The notes: a model not told the origin generated them from the letters alone. A DNA stretch of 64,000 nucleotides from Psychromonas sp. 14N.309.X.WAT.B.A12 (GCF_030397575.1 NZ_JAPNXS010000002.1:310001-374000); one strand, 5' to 3'. Counted from the first letter of the stretch, positions 32,463-41,120 are shown. Numbers and translations are program-made.

Positions 32463-34316
32463 GAGGCTGTAGAATTTCTCATTTTCAGCCCGATTATTTA
32501 AAATAAAAAACACATTAATTCATATTTAATTGAGATTCCAATAGATAATTCGGATTTTCAATAAATGATTGATTAATTTGAGCTGTAGAGGCGTTTATGA
32601 AGGTAATTAGACTGCATTATTGAGGCTAAAGGGCTTTGCCCTTGGCTTAATGTAAACTATTCCTTAACTTCTCTATATTATGAACAAGACAATACATTTT
32701 CCATTGTGCATTCACTTTATCTTGGCCGCGCAGCGTGAATTTATTCATGCCTTTATTAACCGTAATATTACCAAATACGGGTTCAATGGCACCTAATCGT
32801 TTACTGTATTGCGTCGTCCTATTGGACTATCTATCTTAACTTTCATTTTGTCGCCATAGCTTAGCTTTTTCCGTGAGTCATTATTTTTAAATTGGACTTG
32901 TCTTCCCCTATCCTTCGGTGGTTTACGCATGCATTGCTGTTGTAAAGCGCATACCTTACAGTCTTTTAAATAACCACAGAATCTTGTGTATTGTTGCTTG
33001 TGACTCTTTACATTTATCCCACTTCGCCACATTTCATTACCTGCTGGGCAATGACAGATTTGTGTTGTTTCATCATAATGAAAGTCATATGAGGTGAATA
33101 ATCTTGGTTTACCTTTACTGCGTTTTAACCGTCGTTTTTCTTGCTCTGTTTCATACGTTTCACTCTCCTTAAATAGTGGATTACGCTTTCTAAATTGATT
33201 GTCCGCGATATAACTATCGAATCCACTTTTTGCCATAAATTCCAAATTAGCTTCACTGTTAAAACCACTGTCAGCTGTGAATTTTATTGTGCGTTCGTTT
33301 AATTGTTTTGCTGTTGTGAGCTTATCGAGTTGTTGTTTTAATTGAGTAACGGCCGGCGCTAAAGTTTGTTGTTCGCCCACAGAGCCCCAGGTTTGTGCTT
33401 GCAATATTATTTGGTGTTTGTCGTCATTAATAGCAATCCCATTGTAGCCTTGTATGGTGCCTTTACTTGTTGTCATTTTTGCGCTGTCTGGGTCTGTTAT
33501 ATTGCTTTTAACTTCCTTACCTTTACTGCCTGTTTTTTCTTGATGTGTGGCGAGATATTCTGTAATTTTTTCTGCACTTTTATCAAGTTTCGCTTTCTGT
33601 TTTAAATCATGCGCCACTTCATCTTCGCCTAAATTATCTTGTGCTTGATGACGCTCAAGTATTCGCTGGCTGGCTCTGCGTAACTTGGCTTGCTTTCGCT
33701 CAAGTTCGCAAAATGTGCCACTCCATTCTTTGCTAGCGTTTGATCTTATTTTACATCCATCAATGGCAAACATGTTTCGGCCAATCAACCCTTCACGGTC
33801 GCATATCATTAATACTTGAGTAAATAGTGGTTCAATTTGGTCTTTCATTTTAGCGACAAAACTGGCAATTGAAGTGTAATGTGGTTGTACGTCACCCGAT
33901 AAACTCATGAAGGTAATATTGGTTTCACATGCATTTGCAATGCGACGACTGCTGACCAAGCCTCGTGAATAACCAAACAAGATTATTTTAAGCATAACTG
34001 AAGGAGGATAAGCAGCCGCGCCATTTTTATCGTTGCTGTACCATTTATCAAAAGTACTTAAATCAAGGTGTTTGTCGACGATATGAGAAAGTGCGTATTC
34101 AAAAGTACCGGGGATAATTTGCTGTGCAAAATCAATCGGAATGAATTTACTTTGGCAAGATAAGTCAGGTTTGTAGTTGGCCATCACATTTAACTCTGAG
34201 CGAATAATAACTATTAGATCACAGAGGGACTGCTCAATCAAGGTTGTTTTTTGTACAATTAGAGATTATGAAAAAAGAACGTAAAAACGTTCTTTTCGGA
34301 GAAATTCTACAGCCTC
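32463..34316 (-). mobile_element. IS1182-family insertion sequence inside an attC
   Basis: Terminal inverted repeats GAGGCTGTAGAATTTCTC (32463-32480) and their complement (34299-34316) bound a 1.85 kb element with one transposase gene. AAC(G) is duplicated at the two edges (32460-32463, 34317-34320). Removing the IS restores an attC start TATAACGCCTCGC. Confidence 0.88.
32647..34241 (-). pseudogene. IS1182-family transposase, frameshifted near the C-terminus
   Basis: The protein contains the IS1182 DDE features: RNMFAIDGCKIRSNASKEW, FTADSGFNSEANLEFM and the Cys-rich CGYLKDCKVCALQQQCMR. After KIDSPIGRR the frame breaks (stop at 32793), while another frame continues KRLGAIEPVFGNI through the conserved end CLVHNIEKLRNSLH and stops at 32647. 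One indel near 32815 therefore disrupts it. The catalytic Glu (EPVFGN) is in the shifted part, so the enzyme is probably inactive. The likely start is the internal ATG at 34184 (MANYKPDL). Confidence 0.88.
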
Positions 34317-34410
34317 AACGCCTCGCTAAGAGGCAAATAATTGTTGGCTAAAATGGCGACGCAGGAGCAAACAGCCAACTGTTATTTGTCCTTTTGAGTG
34401 CCTTGTTAGC
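34317..34410 (-). other. attC recombination site (interrupted by IS1182 at its edge)
   Basis: AACGCCTCGCTAAGAGGC to GAGTGCCTTGTTAGC, with arms TTGTTGGCTAAAA and AGCCAACTG. Its outermost bases (TATAAC, 32457-32462) now lie on the far side of the IS. Confidence 0.85.
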
Positions 34411-34416
34411 TTTACC

Positions 34417-35232
34417 TTACACTTTAGTTTCATTTAATTTCCATGAATGAACGTCCGGTTCACAACGATTAAGTGCTATACCGCGACCGCGGCAAATCTC
34501 TTTAAAATTAGCGAACTCACTTTCAGTAGTTATTTTTGTGCGAGAGATGTTTTTATAAACATGCCTTCCCAAGTATACATTTACAATTGAATCTTTTGGT
34601 AACTGCAGGCAGTAAATAGGACGACCTAAACACTTAGGATTTTTTTGAATCCAGTCACCTGAAACATTTGAAAACGCTCCACCTTCGGAGTCATAACCAT
34701 ATGGAGAGTCCACTAAACGTTTTACAACTCTGACTTCTTCCTCGTAGCTCCACTCAGAAGATTTATATAAAAATGCACGTTTAGTTATGTTGTAAAAGTC
34801 GGAATTAAAGCCAGTTGCATCTTTACCTATATTCATTAGTTCTTCTGTAGAATTCTCAAAATTCACAGATTTAGGTTTACTGGCAGTATAAATAACTTCT
34901 CCGTATTGAGCAGGAATGATCGAACTTTGAGTGCAAGTAAGACCTGCTTTTTCAACATCAATACCGATAGCCACACCTTGGTGAGAATCACCATAGTGCG
35001 CCCACATTAATGGGTTTAATGGTTCTCTAGTTAATGAAAGTAAAGCGTAGTTTCGAGAGAAACGATTTCGGTATGCATTTGTAACCATACTTGCTGACAT
35101 TTCTCCATCAGAGAAACCTAGCGCAGTACATTCAAAAGGATCGTTCAAATCTTCGATACAAGAAAAGGCAATTGAGTTATTTTCAATAATATCTAATGCC
35201 GTTTTAAAACTTACGTATTTATATAAGACCAC
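34417..35232 (-). CDS. DUF2971 protein (integron cassette)
   Basis: The 271-residue soluble protein begins MVLYKYVSFKTALDII. Motifs are LNDPFEC (about 30), PLMWAHYGDSHQGVAIGID (about 73-91) and WSYEEEVRVV (about 160), matching DUF2971. Function unknown. Start ATG is about 18 bp inside the attC at 35251. It shares family, but little sequence, with the cassette at 30931. Confidence 0.82.
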   Translation of the reverse strand: MVLYKYVSFKTALDIIENNSIAFSCIEDLNDPFECTALGFSDGEMSASMVTNAYRNRFSRNYALLSLTREPLNPLMWAHYGDSHQGVAIGIDVEKAGLTCTQSSIIPAQYGEVIYTASKPKSVNFENSTEELMNIGKDATGFNSDFYNITKRAFLYKSSEWSYEEEVRVVKRLVDSPYGYDSEGGAFSNVSGDWIQKNPKCLGRPIYCLQLPKDSIVNVYLGRHVYKNISRTKITTESEFANFKEICRGRGIALNRCEPDVHSWKLNETKV

Positions 35233-35250
35233 TCAACTATCCAATGTAAA

Positions 35251-35358
35251 GCTAACACTCAGTTAACCGGAGCGTAGGTTGATATTGTTTTTGCGCCTTT
35301 TGTTCTTTTGCAAAAACAATGGCAACCGTTTACGCTTCAGCGTTAAACTGCTTGTTAG
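35251..35358 (-). other. attC recombination site
   Basis: GCTAACACTCAGTTAACC and the complementary ...GCGTTAAACTGCTTGTTAGC. Inner arms GAGCGTAGGTTG and CAACCGTTTACGC. Confidence 0.85.
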
Positions 35359-35621
35359 CTTTCAGGTTTCACTCTAGACTTTCTCAAAGTTGCTGTATGG
35401 TAATAACCGCCAGAATAAGAACGGCTCAACGTTACAAAAAGACCACAAGTAACAATACTGATCGTTATTACAGATATATAAAACCAATTAACGGTTGCTT
35501 CGTAACTAAAACTTGGGAGTGAGTACCAAAGTAACAACACCCATAACACAGTAATATATAAACTTATGAGTTGATTAATTTTTGAAACTGATAATGCAGA
35601 AGGTCCAGTAAATAAATTCAC
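35355..35621 (-). CDS. RipA-like membrane protein, C-terminal part (separate frame)
   Basis: The 88-codon frame from a GTG at 35621 has two membrane helices (ISLYITVLWVLLLWYSL and WFYISVITISIVTCGLFVTL) and a basic tail. The stretch SVSKINQLISLYITVLW follows the N-terminal half in single-chain relatives as I recall them. It is in the -1 frame relative to the preceding gene and overlaps its stop (TAGTG). Either it starts at this GTG by coupling or it is reached by frameshifting at the A-AAA-AAC heptamer 9 nt upstream of the stop. Confidence 0.6.
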   Translation of the reverse strand: MNLFTGPSALSVSKINQLISLYITVLWVLLLWYSLPSFSYEATVNWFYISVITISIVTCGLFVTLSRSYSGGYYHTATLRKSRVKPES

Positions 35622-36013
35622 TAATTTATGTTTTTTTCAGTAGAAGCATTTCTTGATAACACCACTTTATAAAGAGGTCCTGTCACCTCATCTTCCAATA
35701 CGTCAACGTGCTTTTCCCAATTTTCTTGCCAGTATTTACTACCTCTATTAACGCAAAACCAAGCGAACGAAAATACAATACCAAGACAACTAAGAATTAC
35801 TGATAGGTCAACCTTATTCACAACAGATGAAGCCTGAACTGCAAAGAAACCAGCCAAAGTTGCACCAATAAAAGTCCAAAAGTATGTTGCTCTTTTCCAA
35901 TATAATTCAATTTCAAACTTTCTAATATCAAGCGCCTGATGAAGTGCTTCTGTTTCTTTCCCCTCAAATAACTCTTTGTATTTTTCGGGTGTTACTGAAT
36001 CTGTAGAAATCAT
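35621..36013 (-). CDS. RipA-family-like membrane protein, N-terminal part (first cassette of array B)
   Basis: The 130-residue protein has DIRKFEIELYWKRATYFWTFIGATLAGFFAVQ (first membrane segment about 40-60) and LSVILSCLGIVFSFAWFCVNRGSKYWQENWEKHVD (second, about 70-105). I recognise this as the family named RipA octameric membrane proteins. It ends in TEKNIN just after a run of seven A. The gene starts 23 bp from the attI crossover, so it is the first cassette. It continues in the -1 frame as the entry at 35355. Confidence 0.7.
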   Translation of the reverse strand: MISTDSVTPEKYKELFEGKETEALHQALDIRKFEIELYWKRATYFWTFIGATLAGFFAVQASSVVNKVDLSVILSCLGIVFSFAWFCVNRGSKYWQENWEKHVDVLEDEVTGPLYKVVLSRNASTEKNIN

Positions 36014-36035
36014 ATAAGTACTCTATGAATGAAAG

Positions 36036-36105
36036 CTAACAGTATATTATCCATAATTCACGATAGTAACGGATTATGAAATGAAATAAAAAATAACAAA
36101 ACAAT
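36036..36105 (-). other. attI site, integron platform B
   Basis: CTAACAGTATATTATCC starts the block homologous to platform A (6147) and directly follows the first cassette. GTTAG core on the minus strand. Confidence 0.8.
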
Positions 36106-36187
36106 AATAATTAAATCATTACCTGTCAAAGCTTTATAATAAAATAGGTGGTTTTATTTTAAACATAAAATTTGTAGAAACTAACCA

Positions 36188-36317
36188 TTGCGTCATACTC
36201 AACTCTCTTGCGCGGAGTATGACGCAATGCTTAAAACATTAAAGTTCACAGACCAATGAACTATAAAAAATAAGTATAGGAAGCGAGCCATTAAATGCTC
36301 ACTTTCCACACAAAAAA
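36188..36317. repeat. Diverged copies of the two attI-intI hairpins
   Basis: CCATTGCGTCATACTC/GAGTATGACGCAATG forms a hairpin here without the mismatch present in copy A. GTATAGGAAGCGAGC/GCTCACTTTCCACAC is the second, now with several G-T pairs. The structures are kept although bases changed. Confidence 0.65.
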
Positions 36318-36345
36318 TTGCATTTTGATATAAAACTCACCATAA

Positions 36346-36361
36346 CTGCATAAACAAACAG
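36346..36361 (+). promoter_or_regulatory. Degenerate LexA box of the second intI
   Basis: CTGCATAAACAAACAG differs from the copy A box by CTGT to CTGC in the invariant half, which should weaken LexA binding. Confidence 0.65.
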
Positions 36362-36379
36362 CTGTGGTGAGGTGTTTTT

Positions 36380-36632
36380 ATGATTACCAAATTCCCTTTT
36401 TTACAATCTCTTCGAGATGTAATTCGAACAAAACGATATGGCCTACAAATAGAGAAAAGTTATTAATATTGGGTAAAGTTTTTTATTACTTTTAATAATA
36501 AAATGCATCCTAAAGAAATGGGCGCAGCGGAAATAAATCATTTCTTGACCCATTTAACGGTAAATAGAGGCGTTAGTGCTGCAACACAAAATCAAGCGTT
36601 ATGCGCTTTAGTGTTCATGTACAAACATATTT
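36380..36632 (+). pseudogene. intI: Second integron integrase copy, nonsense-mutated and truncated
   Basis: The frame from ATG 36380 matches the first 84 codons of copy A. TAA at 36464-36466 replaces Leu29, while the Trp codon that is TGA in copy A is intact (TGG, 36470-36472). Homology ends at 36632, directly at a TGTCACAAAC repeat. The catalytic domain is missing. Confidence 0.9.
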
Positions 36633-36707
36633 TGTCACAAACTTAATTAAATATTCCTGCTTTCTGAGGCCAGGAAAGCTTTACCCTTTGTCACAAACTT
36701 AATTAAC
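36633..36707 (+). repeat. Partial Tn7-type end repeat array next to ftsX
   Basis: Two TGTCACAAACTTAATTAA repeats (36633 and 36689) are separated by a spacer that matches 30573-30650 almost base for base. It corresponds to the second and third left-type sites of the array at 30519; the first site and right part are missing. Confidence 0.7.
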
Positions 36708-36760
36708 AATCATCATCTTTAATTTAAATTTAGGTGTTTTTGATTATTTATAAAGCTAAT

Positions 36761-37753
36761 TTATTTTGGTTCAATCGTCACTAGGTATTGTTTTACCGAT
36801 ATAAATGAGGCTATTAATCCTAATAAAGCACCTATAATCAATAGCATAATAGACTCATTAAAGGTTAATGAGATGATGTCAAACTTAGCTTTGTACAAGC
36901 CAGTTAAATTTTCCACCCCTGACTCTAACCAAATCACCATAATCAAAGAGAATAACCACGCAATAACACCACCTAAAAAACCATACCATGCACCAATATA
37001 AAGGTAAGGTAACTGTATAAAGCGATTTGTTGCTCCGACTAGTTTTAACACCTCTATCTCAGCGCGCTGGTTTAAAATATTAAGACGAATGGTATTACTC
37101 ACAATCAACAATACTGACAGTAATAATAAGGTCGCAATGGCGATAACAATATCTACAACTAAGTAAAAAATAGCCTGCAGTTTCTCAATCCAATCGATAT
37201 CGACACGTACTAAATCTATATCTTGTTCTCGTTCTAAATTAGCCACCAGCAGTTTACTGCCTGCAGGGTTCATTGCCGACTCAACAGGAACTACGATTAA
37301 TACTGCTGGTAACGGGTTTTCATCTAAATAATTAAGTGCCTTAGAAAAGCCAGACATCTCTTTAAATTCTTGTAAGGCTTGATGACGAGAAACATAAGTC
37401 ACTGTTTCAATATTTTCATAGAGACCTAGCTTATTAATCAAAACTTGTATTTGCTCTTCAGATAAGTCTTTTTTCAAAAAAAGGCTAATTTCTGATGCGG
37501 TTTCCCACTGCCCACCAACACGATCAACATTTTTATAAACAACATGAAAAACGGTAGGTAATGACAATGCTAAACCTAAGACTAAAATAGTCATCAAAGT
37601 CGCAAATGGGGTATTCCACAACTCCATAAAGTTATGTACTAATTGATGTATATGCTGACTGATAGTGGCTTTCACACGTCCAAAAAATGAGACTTTATTA
37701 ATTTTAGGAGAGCCTGATAATTTTCTTTTGCTTGCGCCCAAACTGTTACTCAT
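36761..37753 (-). CDS. ftsX: Cell-division ABC-like protein FtsX
   Basis: The 330-residue inner-membrane protein has a cytoplasmic N-tail, TM1 (about 48-68), a periplasmic domain (LVANLEREQDIDLVRVDIDW), and three C-terminal TM segments with the FtsX/MacB motif (LSVLLIVSNTIRLNILNQRAEIEVLKLVGATNRFI). With FtsE it links the Z-ring to periplasmic peptidoglycan hydrolase activators. It starts 1 bp after ftsE. Its usual downstream neighbour rpoH is not in the window; mobile DNA starts 54 bp past the stop. Confidence 0.96.
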   Translation of the reverse strand: MSNSLGASKRKLSGSPKINKVSFFGRVKATISQHIHQLVHNFMELWNTPFATLMTILVLGLALSLPTVFHVVYKNVDRVGGQWETASEISLFLKKDLSEEQIQVLINKLGLYENIETVTYVSRHQALQEFKEMSGFSKALNYLDENPLPAVLIVVPVESAMNPAGSKLLVANLEREQDIDLVRVDIDWIEKLQAIFYLVVDIVIAIATLLLLSVLLIVSNTIRLNILNQRAEIEVLKLVGATNRFIQLPYLYIGAWYGFLGGVIAWLFSLIMVIWLESGVENLTGLYKAKFDIISLTFNESIMLLIIGALLGLIASFISVKQYLVTIEPK

Positions 37754-37754
37754 A

Positions 37755-38426
37755 TCAATCCCTTAATAAACCGTCATTAATCATATGACCTTCGCGTAAG
37801 GTCAAGGTGCGATAACGCATCTTAGCAATAAGCCCTAAATCATGGGTGGCAATCAACACTGACATTCCAAATTTATTCAACGATTCAAATAACGTTAAAA
37901 TTTCTAAGGACAATTTAGGGTCTAAATTACCTGTTGGTTCATCTGCCAGTAATAATGGTGGTTGATTAATAATGGCACGTGCAATGCCTACACGCTGTTG
38001 CTCACCACCAGATAAGTTAATTGGAAAAGCATCTTCTTTTCCTAATAAACCGACTTTCTCTAAAGCAGCTAAACTACGGCGTTTAATTTCAAAGCGGCTA
38101 TACCCTTCAATTAATAAAGGTAAGCCAACATTGTCTAATACAGTTCTATTCATTAGTAGACGATGATCTTGAAAAATCATACCAATATGGCGACGTAAGT
38201 AAGGAATATCATTACCTTTAATATGACTAATATCGTTACCGTTTAACACAATACGTCCCGTTGTTGGACGCTCCATTAAACTTACCAACTTCAATAATGT
38301 ACTTTTACCTGAGCCAGAGTGACCAGTTAAAAATGCCATTTCACCTTGCTTTAAATGAAAGTTGACGGAATTTAATGCGATATGGTCATCACTATAAATT
38401 TTGCTGACTTCTTCAAATAATATCAT
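37755..38426 (-). CDS. ftsE: Cell-division ATP-binding protein FtsE
   Basis: The 223-residue ABC ATPase has Walker A TGHSGSGKST, signature LSGGEQQR, Walker B LLLADEPTGNLD and the H-loop in IATHDLGLI. It partners FtsX in septation, in the order ftsY-ftsE-ftsX with short spacers (17 and 1 bp). Confidence 0.97.
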   Translation of the reverse strand: MILFEEVSKIYSDDHIALNSVNFHLKQGEMAFLTGHSGSGKSTLLKLVSLMERPTTGRIVLNGNDISHIKGNDIPYLRRHIGMIFQDHRLLMNRTVLDNVGLPLLIEGYSRFEIKRRSLAALEKVGLLGKEDAFPINLSGGEQQRVGIARAIINQPPLLLADEPTGNLDPKLSLEILTLFESLNKFGMSVLIATHDLGLIAKMRYRTLTLREGHMINDGLLRD

Positions 38427-38443
38427 CGTCTATTTTTACCTTG

Positions 38444-40129
38444 TTATGATTCTTCTTCTTTAGAGAAAAGTGCATCAATAAACTCTTTAGCATTAAACTC
38501 TCTTAAATCATCAATACCTTCACCTACCCCTATATAGCGAATAGGTAGTTTAAATTGATCGGCAATAGAGAAGATAATTCCGCCTTTGGCTGTACCATCT
38601 AACTTGGTAAAGGTAACGCCGGTTAATCCTACTGCTTCGTTAAATAATTTAACTTGGCTAATGGCATTTTGTCCGGTACCGGCATCAATAGTTAACATGA
38701 TTTCGTGAGGTGCAGTTTCATCTTTTTTACGCATGATACGCACTACTTTTGCTAACTCAGTCATTAGATGGTCTTTGTTTTGCAAACGCCCTGCAGTATC
38801 AGCAATTAAGACATCAACACCACGTGCTTGTGCCGCATCCATCGCATCAAACAAAACCGATGCGCTGTCTGCACCGGTTTGTTGAGCGATAACAGGGATA
38901 TCATTACGTTCGCCCCACACTTGTAATTGTTCTACTGCTGCGGCACGGAATGTATCACCCGCAGCAAGCATCACTGACTTCCCTTCGCTTTGATATTTCT
39001 TAGCTAACTTACCAATAGTGGTTGTTTTACCAACACCATTTACCCCTACCATTAAAATAACGTAAGGTTTCTTAGTAGCATCAATCACTAAAGGTTGTTC
39101 AACTTCATTAAGGATATCTGATAGGTCTTTTTTCAACAGGTCATACAATACTTCAGCATCTTTTAACTGTTTTCTATTTGCATGCTCAGTTAGGTTATTA
39201 ATAATGCGTAACGTCGTTTCTACACCGATATCCGCAACAATCAACTGCTCTTCTAACTCTTCAAAAAGGTCATCATCGATCTTTTTACCTTTAAATAAAG
39301 ATAATAACCCGCTGCCTATGCTTAAACGAGTTTTCTTTAGCCCTTGAGCAAAGCGAGCAAAAAAACCTAACTTTTTATCTTCTTCTACTTCAACTATTTC
39401 AGTAACTGTTTCAACTTCTTGGCTTTCTTGTGCTTCTTCAGCCACATCTTGCTCAACCTGTTGCCGAGCTAATTCAGCATTACGTTGGGCTTCTTGATAA
39501 GCCTGACGAGCCTTCTCTGCTTGCTCTTTTTGTGCTTGCTCTGCTGCTAACCTAGCTTCAGTTGCAAGACGTTCCTGCTCGGCTTTCTCAGCTGCTAACT
39601 TAGCTTGTAATTCAGCCTCTGCTGCAAAACGTTCTTGTTCGGCTTTCTCAGCTGCTAACTTAGCTTGTAATTCTGCCTCTGCTGCAAGACGTTCTTGTTC
39701 GGCTTTCTCGGCTGCTAACTTAGCTTGTAATTCAGCCTCTGCTGCAAGACGTTCTTGCTCGGCTTTCTCTGCTGCTAACTTAGCTTGTAATTCAGCCTCG
39801 GCTGCAAGACGTTCTTGCTCGGCTTTCTCGGCTGCTAACTTAGCTTGTGATTCAGCCTCTGCTGCAAGGCGTTCTTGCTCGGCTTTCTCGGCTGCTAACT
39901 TAGCTTGATGCTCTGCTTCAGCCTGTATAGTTTCTCTTTCAGCTGCCTCTGCAGCTAGTTTGGCTTGCTGCTCAGCATCTGCAGCAACTCTTTCCTGTTC
40001 AGCTAGTTCGGCTTGTTGATCCGCTTCCGCTGCTTTTTGTTGAGCTAATACTTCTGATTGTATTTCTTGCTCTGTTTTCTTGGCTGGTTTTTTAGAAAAC
40101 CATGAAAACAACCCTTTCTTTTTAGACAT
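38444..40129 (-). CDS. ftsY: Signal recognition particle receptor FtsY
   Basis: The 561-residue GTPase targets ribosome-SRP complexes to the Sec translocon. The acidic/helical A domain (1-250) is expanded by 20-residue repeats. The NG domain follows, with G1 GVNGVGKTTT, DTFRAAAVEQL, G3 DTAGRLQNKDHLM and G4 TKLDGTAKGG. E. coli FtsY is 497 residues; the extra length is the repeat block. First gene of ftsYEX, divergent from rsmD. Confidence 0.97.
   Translation of the reverse strand: MSKKKGLFSWFSKKPAKKTEQEIQSEVLAQQKAAEADQQAELAEQERVAADAEQQAKLAAEAAERETIQAEAEHQAKLAAEKAEQERLAAEAESQAKLAAEKAEQERLAAEAELQAKLAAEKAEQERLAAEAELQAKLAAEKAEQERLAAEAELQAKLAAEKAEQERFAAEAELQAKLAAEKAEQERLATEARLAAEQAQKEQAEKARQAYQEAQRNAELARQQVEQDVAEEAQESQEVETVTEIVEVEEDKKLGFFARFAQGLKKTRLSIGSGLLSLFKGKKIDDDLFEELEEQLIVADIGVETTLRIINNLTEHANRKQLKDAEVLYDLLKKDLSDILNEVEQPLVIDATKKPYVILMVGVNGVGKTTTIGKLAKKYQSEGKSVMLAAGDTFRAAAVEQLQVWGERNDIPVIAQQTGADSASVLFDAMDAAQARGVDVLIADTAGRLQNKDHLMTELAKVVRIMRKKDETAPHEIMLTIDAGTGQNAISQVKLFNEAVGLTGVTFTKLDGTAKGGIIFSIADQFKLPIRYIGVGEGIDDLREFNAKEFIDALFSKEEES
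39546..39905 (-). repeat. 60-bp tandem repeats within ftsY (about six units)
   Basis: Each unit encodes LAAEAELQAKLAAEKAEQER or close variants, a charged coiled-coil-like 20-mer. Units differ by only a few silent or conservative changes, pointing to recent expansion or gene conversion. Confidence 0.88.
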
Positions 40130-40226
40130 TAATTAAAAACCTTACTAACAAGCTGATTACCCTGCTAAAATAGCGAGCATACTGAATTGCTATATTAACA
40201 CTATTGCTTCCCGGACTAAAAATAAT

Positions 40227-40835
40227 ATGCGTAAAAATCAACGAGCTTCAAGCCAAGAAAAAGGCAAAAAGCCCAACTCCGATGGATTTATCCGATTAAT
40301 ATCAGGCCAGTGGCGTGGAAAGAAGCTACCTGTAAAAGATAAACAAGGGTTAAGACCTACAACCGATCGCACTAAAGAAACCCTTTTTAATTGGCTAATG
40401 CATGATATTCGCGAAGCAAATTGTCTGGACTGCTTCAGTGGTAGCGGCAGTTTAGGCTTTGAAGCCTTATCTCGATACTGTCAATTCTGTACTTTTTTAG
40501 AGCTAGATAAACAAGTTGCCACTCAACTACAAAATAATATTTCAACATTAAAAGCACAAAATGCCGAAGTAATACAAGGCGATTCTTTAGGTTATTTGGC
40601 ACAAGCAGCTAAACGACAATATAACGTTGTGTTTATTGACCCACCTTTTAATCTTGGGTTAGCTCAACCTTGTATCCAGCAATTGGAAGAGCAAGGTTAT
40701 TTAGCTAATAACAGCCTGATCTATGTAGAAGTAGAAAGCACCTTAACTAATTTAGAGTTTCCTGCTAACTGGACACAACTAAAAGAAAAAAGTGCCGGGC
40801 AAGTACGCTATCAATTATTTAAGAGAGAAAGTTAA
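40227..40835 (+). CDS. rsmD: 16S rRNA (guanine-966-N2)-methyltransferase RsmD
   Basis: The 202-residue SAM-dependent methyltransferase has RLISGQWRGKKLP with GLRPTTDRTKETLFNWL (about 37-60), SAM loop LDCFSGSGSLGFEAL, and catalytic motif VVFIDPPF. It methylates G966 of 16S rRNA. Divergent from ftsY as in E. coli; its stop abuts the next gene. Confidence 0.96.
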   Translation: MRKNQRASSQEKGKKPNSDGFIRLISGQWRGKKLPVKDKQGLRPTTDRTKETLFNWLMHDIREANCLDCFSGSGSLGFEALSRYCQFCTFLELDKQVATQLQNNISTLKAQNAEVIQGDSLGYLAQAAKRQYNVVFIDPPFNLGLAQPCIQQLEEQGYLANNSLIYVEVESTLTNLEFPANWTQLKEKSAGQVRYQLFKRES

Positions 40836-41098
40836 TGGCTTATTTTATTCCCTTTGCAAAAGGATTAATGTTGATTATTTGGGGGCTACTACTGACTAAT
40901 TTGGTATTCCCTTTCCCAGGTAAAGCCGCCATGGCTTTTTACTTTTTATTAGCCTTTGTAGTGATCATGCACGCAATCCAATTATTGGTGATTTATGGGG
41001 CTTTTGCCGAAAAATTAAAACTAACCAAAAAAGAAGGTGTTGAGATATTCTTTTTTGGTGTGTTCAAAATGTGGCAACTAAAAGATCGGCTGATCTAA
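40835..41098 (+). CDS. DUF1145 (YhhL-like) small membrane protein
   Basis: The 87-residue protein has three hydrophobic segments and a conserved Asn/Pro N-half (LLLTNLVFPFPGKAAMAFYFLLAF). It follows rsmD with the start overlapping its stop, the arrangement of E. coli yhhL. Function unknown. Confidence 0.88.
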   Translation: MAYFIPFAKGLMLIIWGLLLTNLVFPFPGKAAMAFYFLLAFVVIMHAIQLLVIYGAFAEKLKLTKKEGVEIFFFGVFKMWQLKDRLI

Positions 41099-41120
41099 TT
41101 TTTTGATAAACATACCTTAA

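Noticed and set aside
39546-39905. CRISPR-like 60-bp periodic repeat
   Set aside because: It lies inside the ftsY frame and encodes a regular charged helix.
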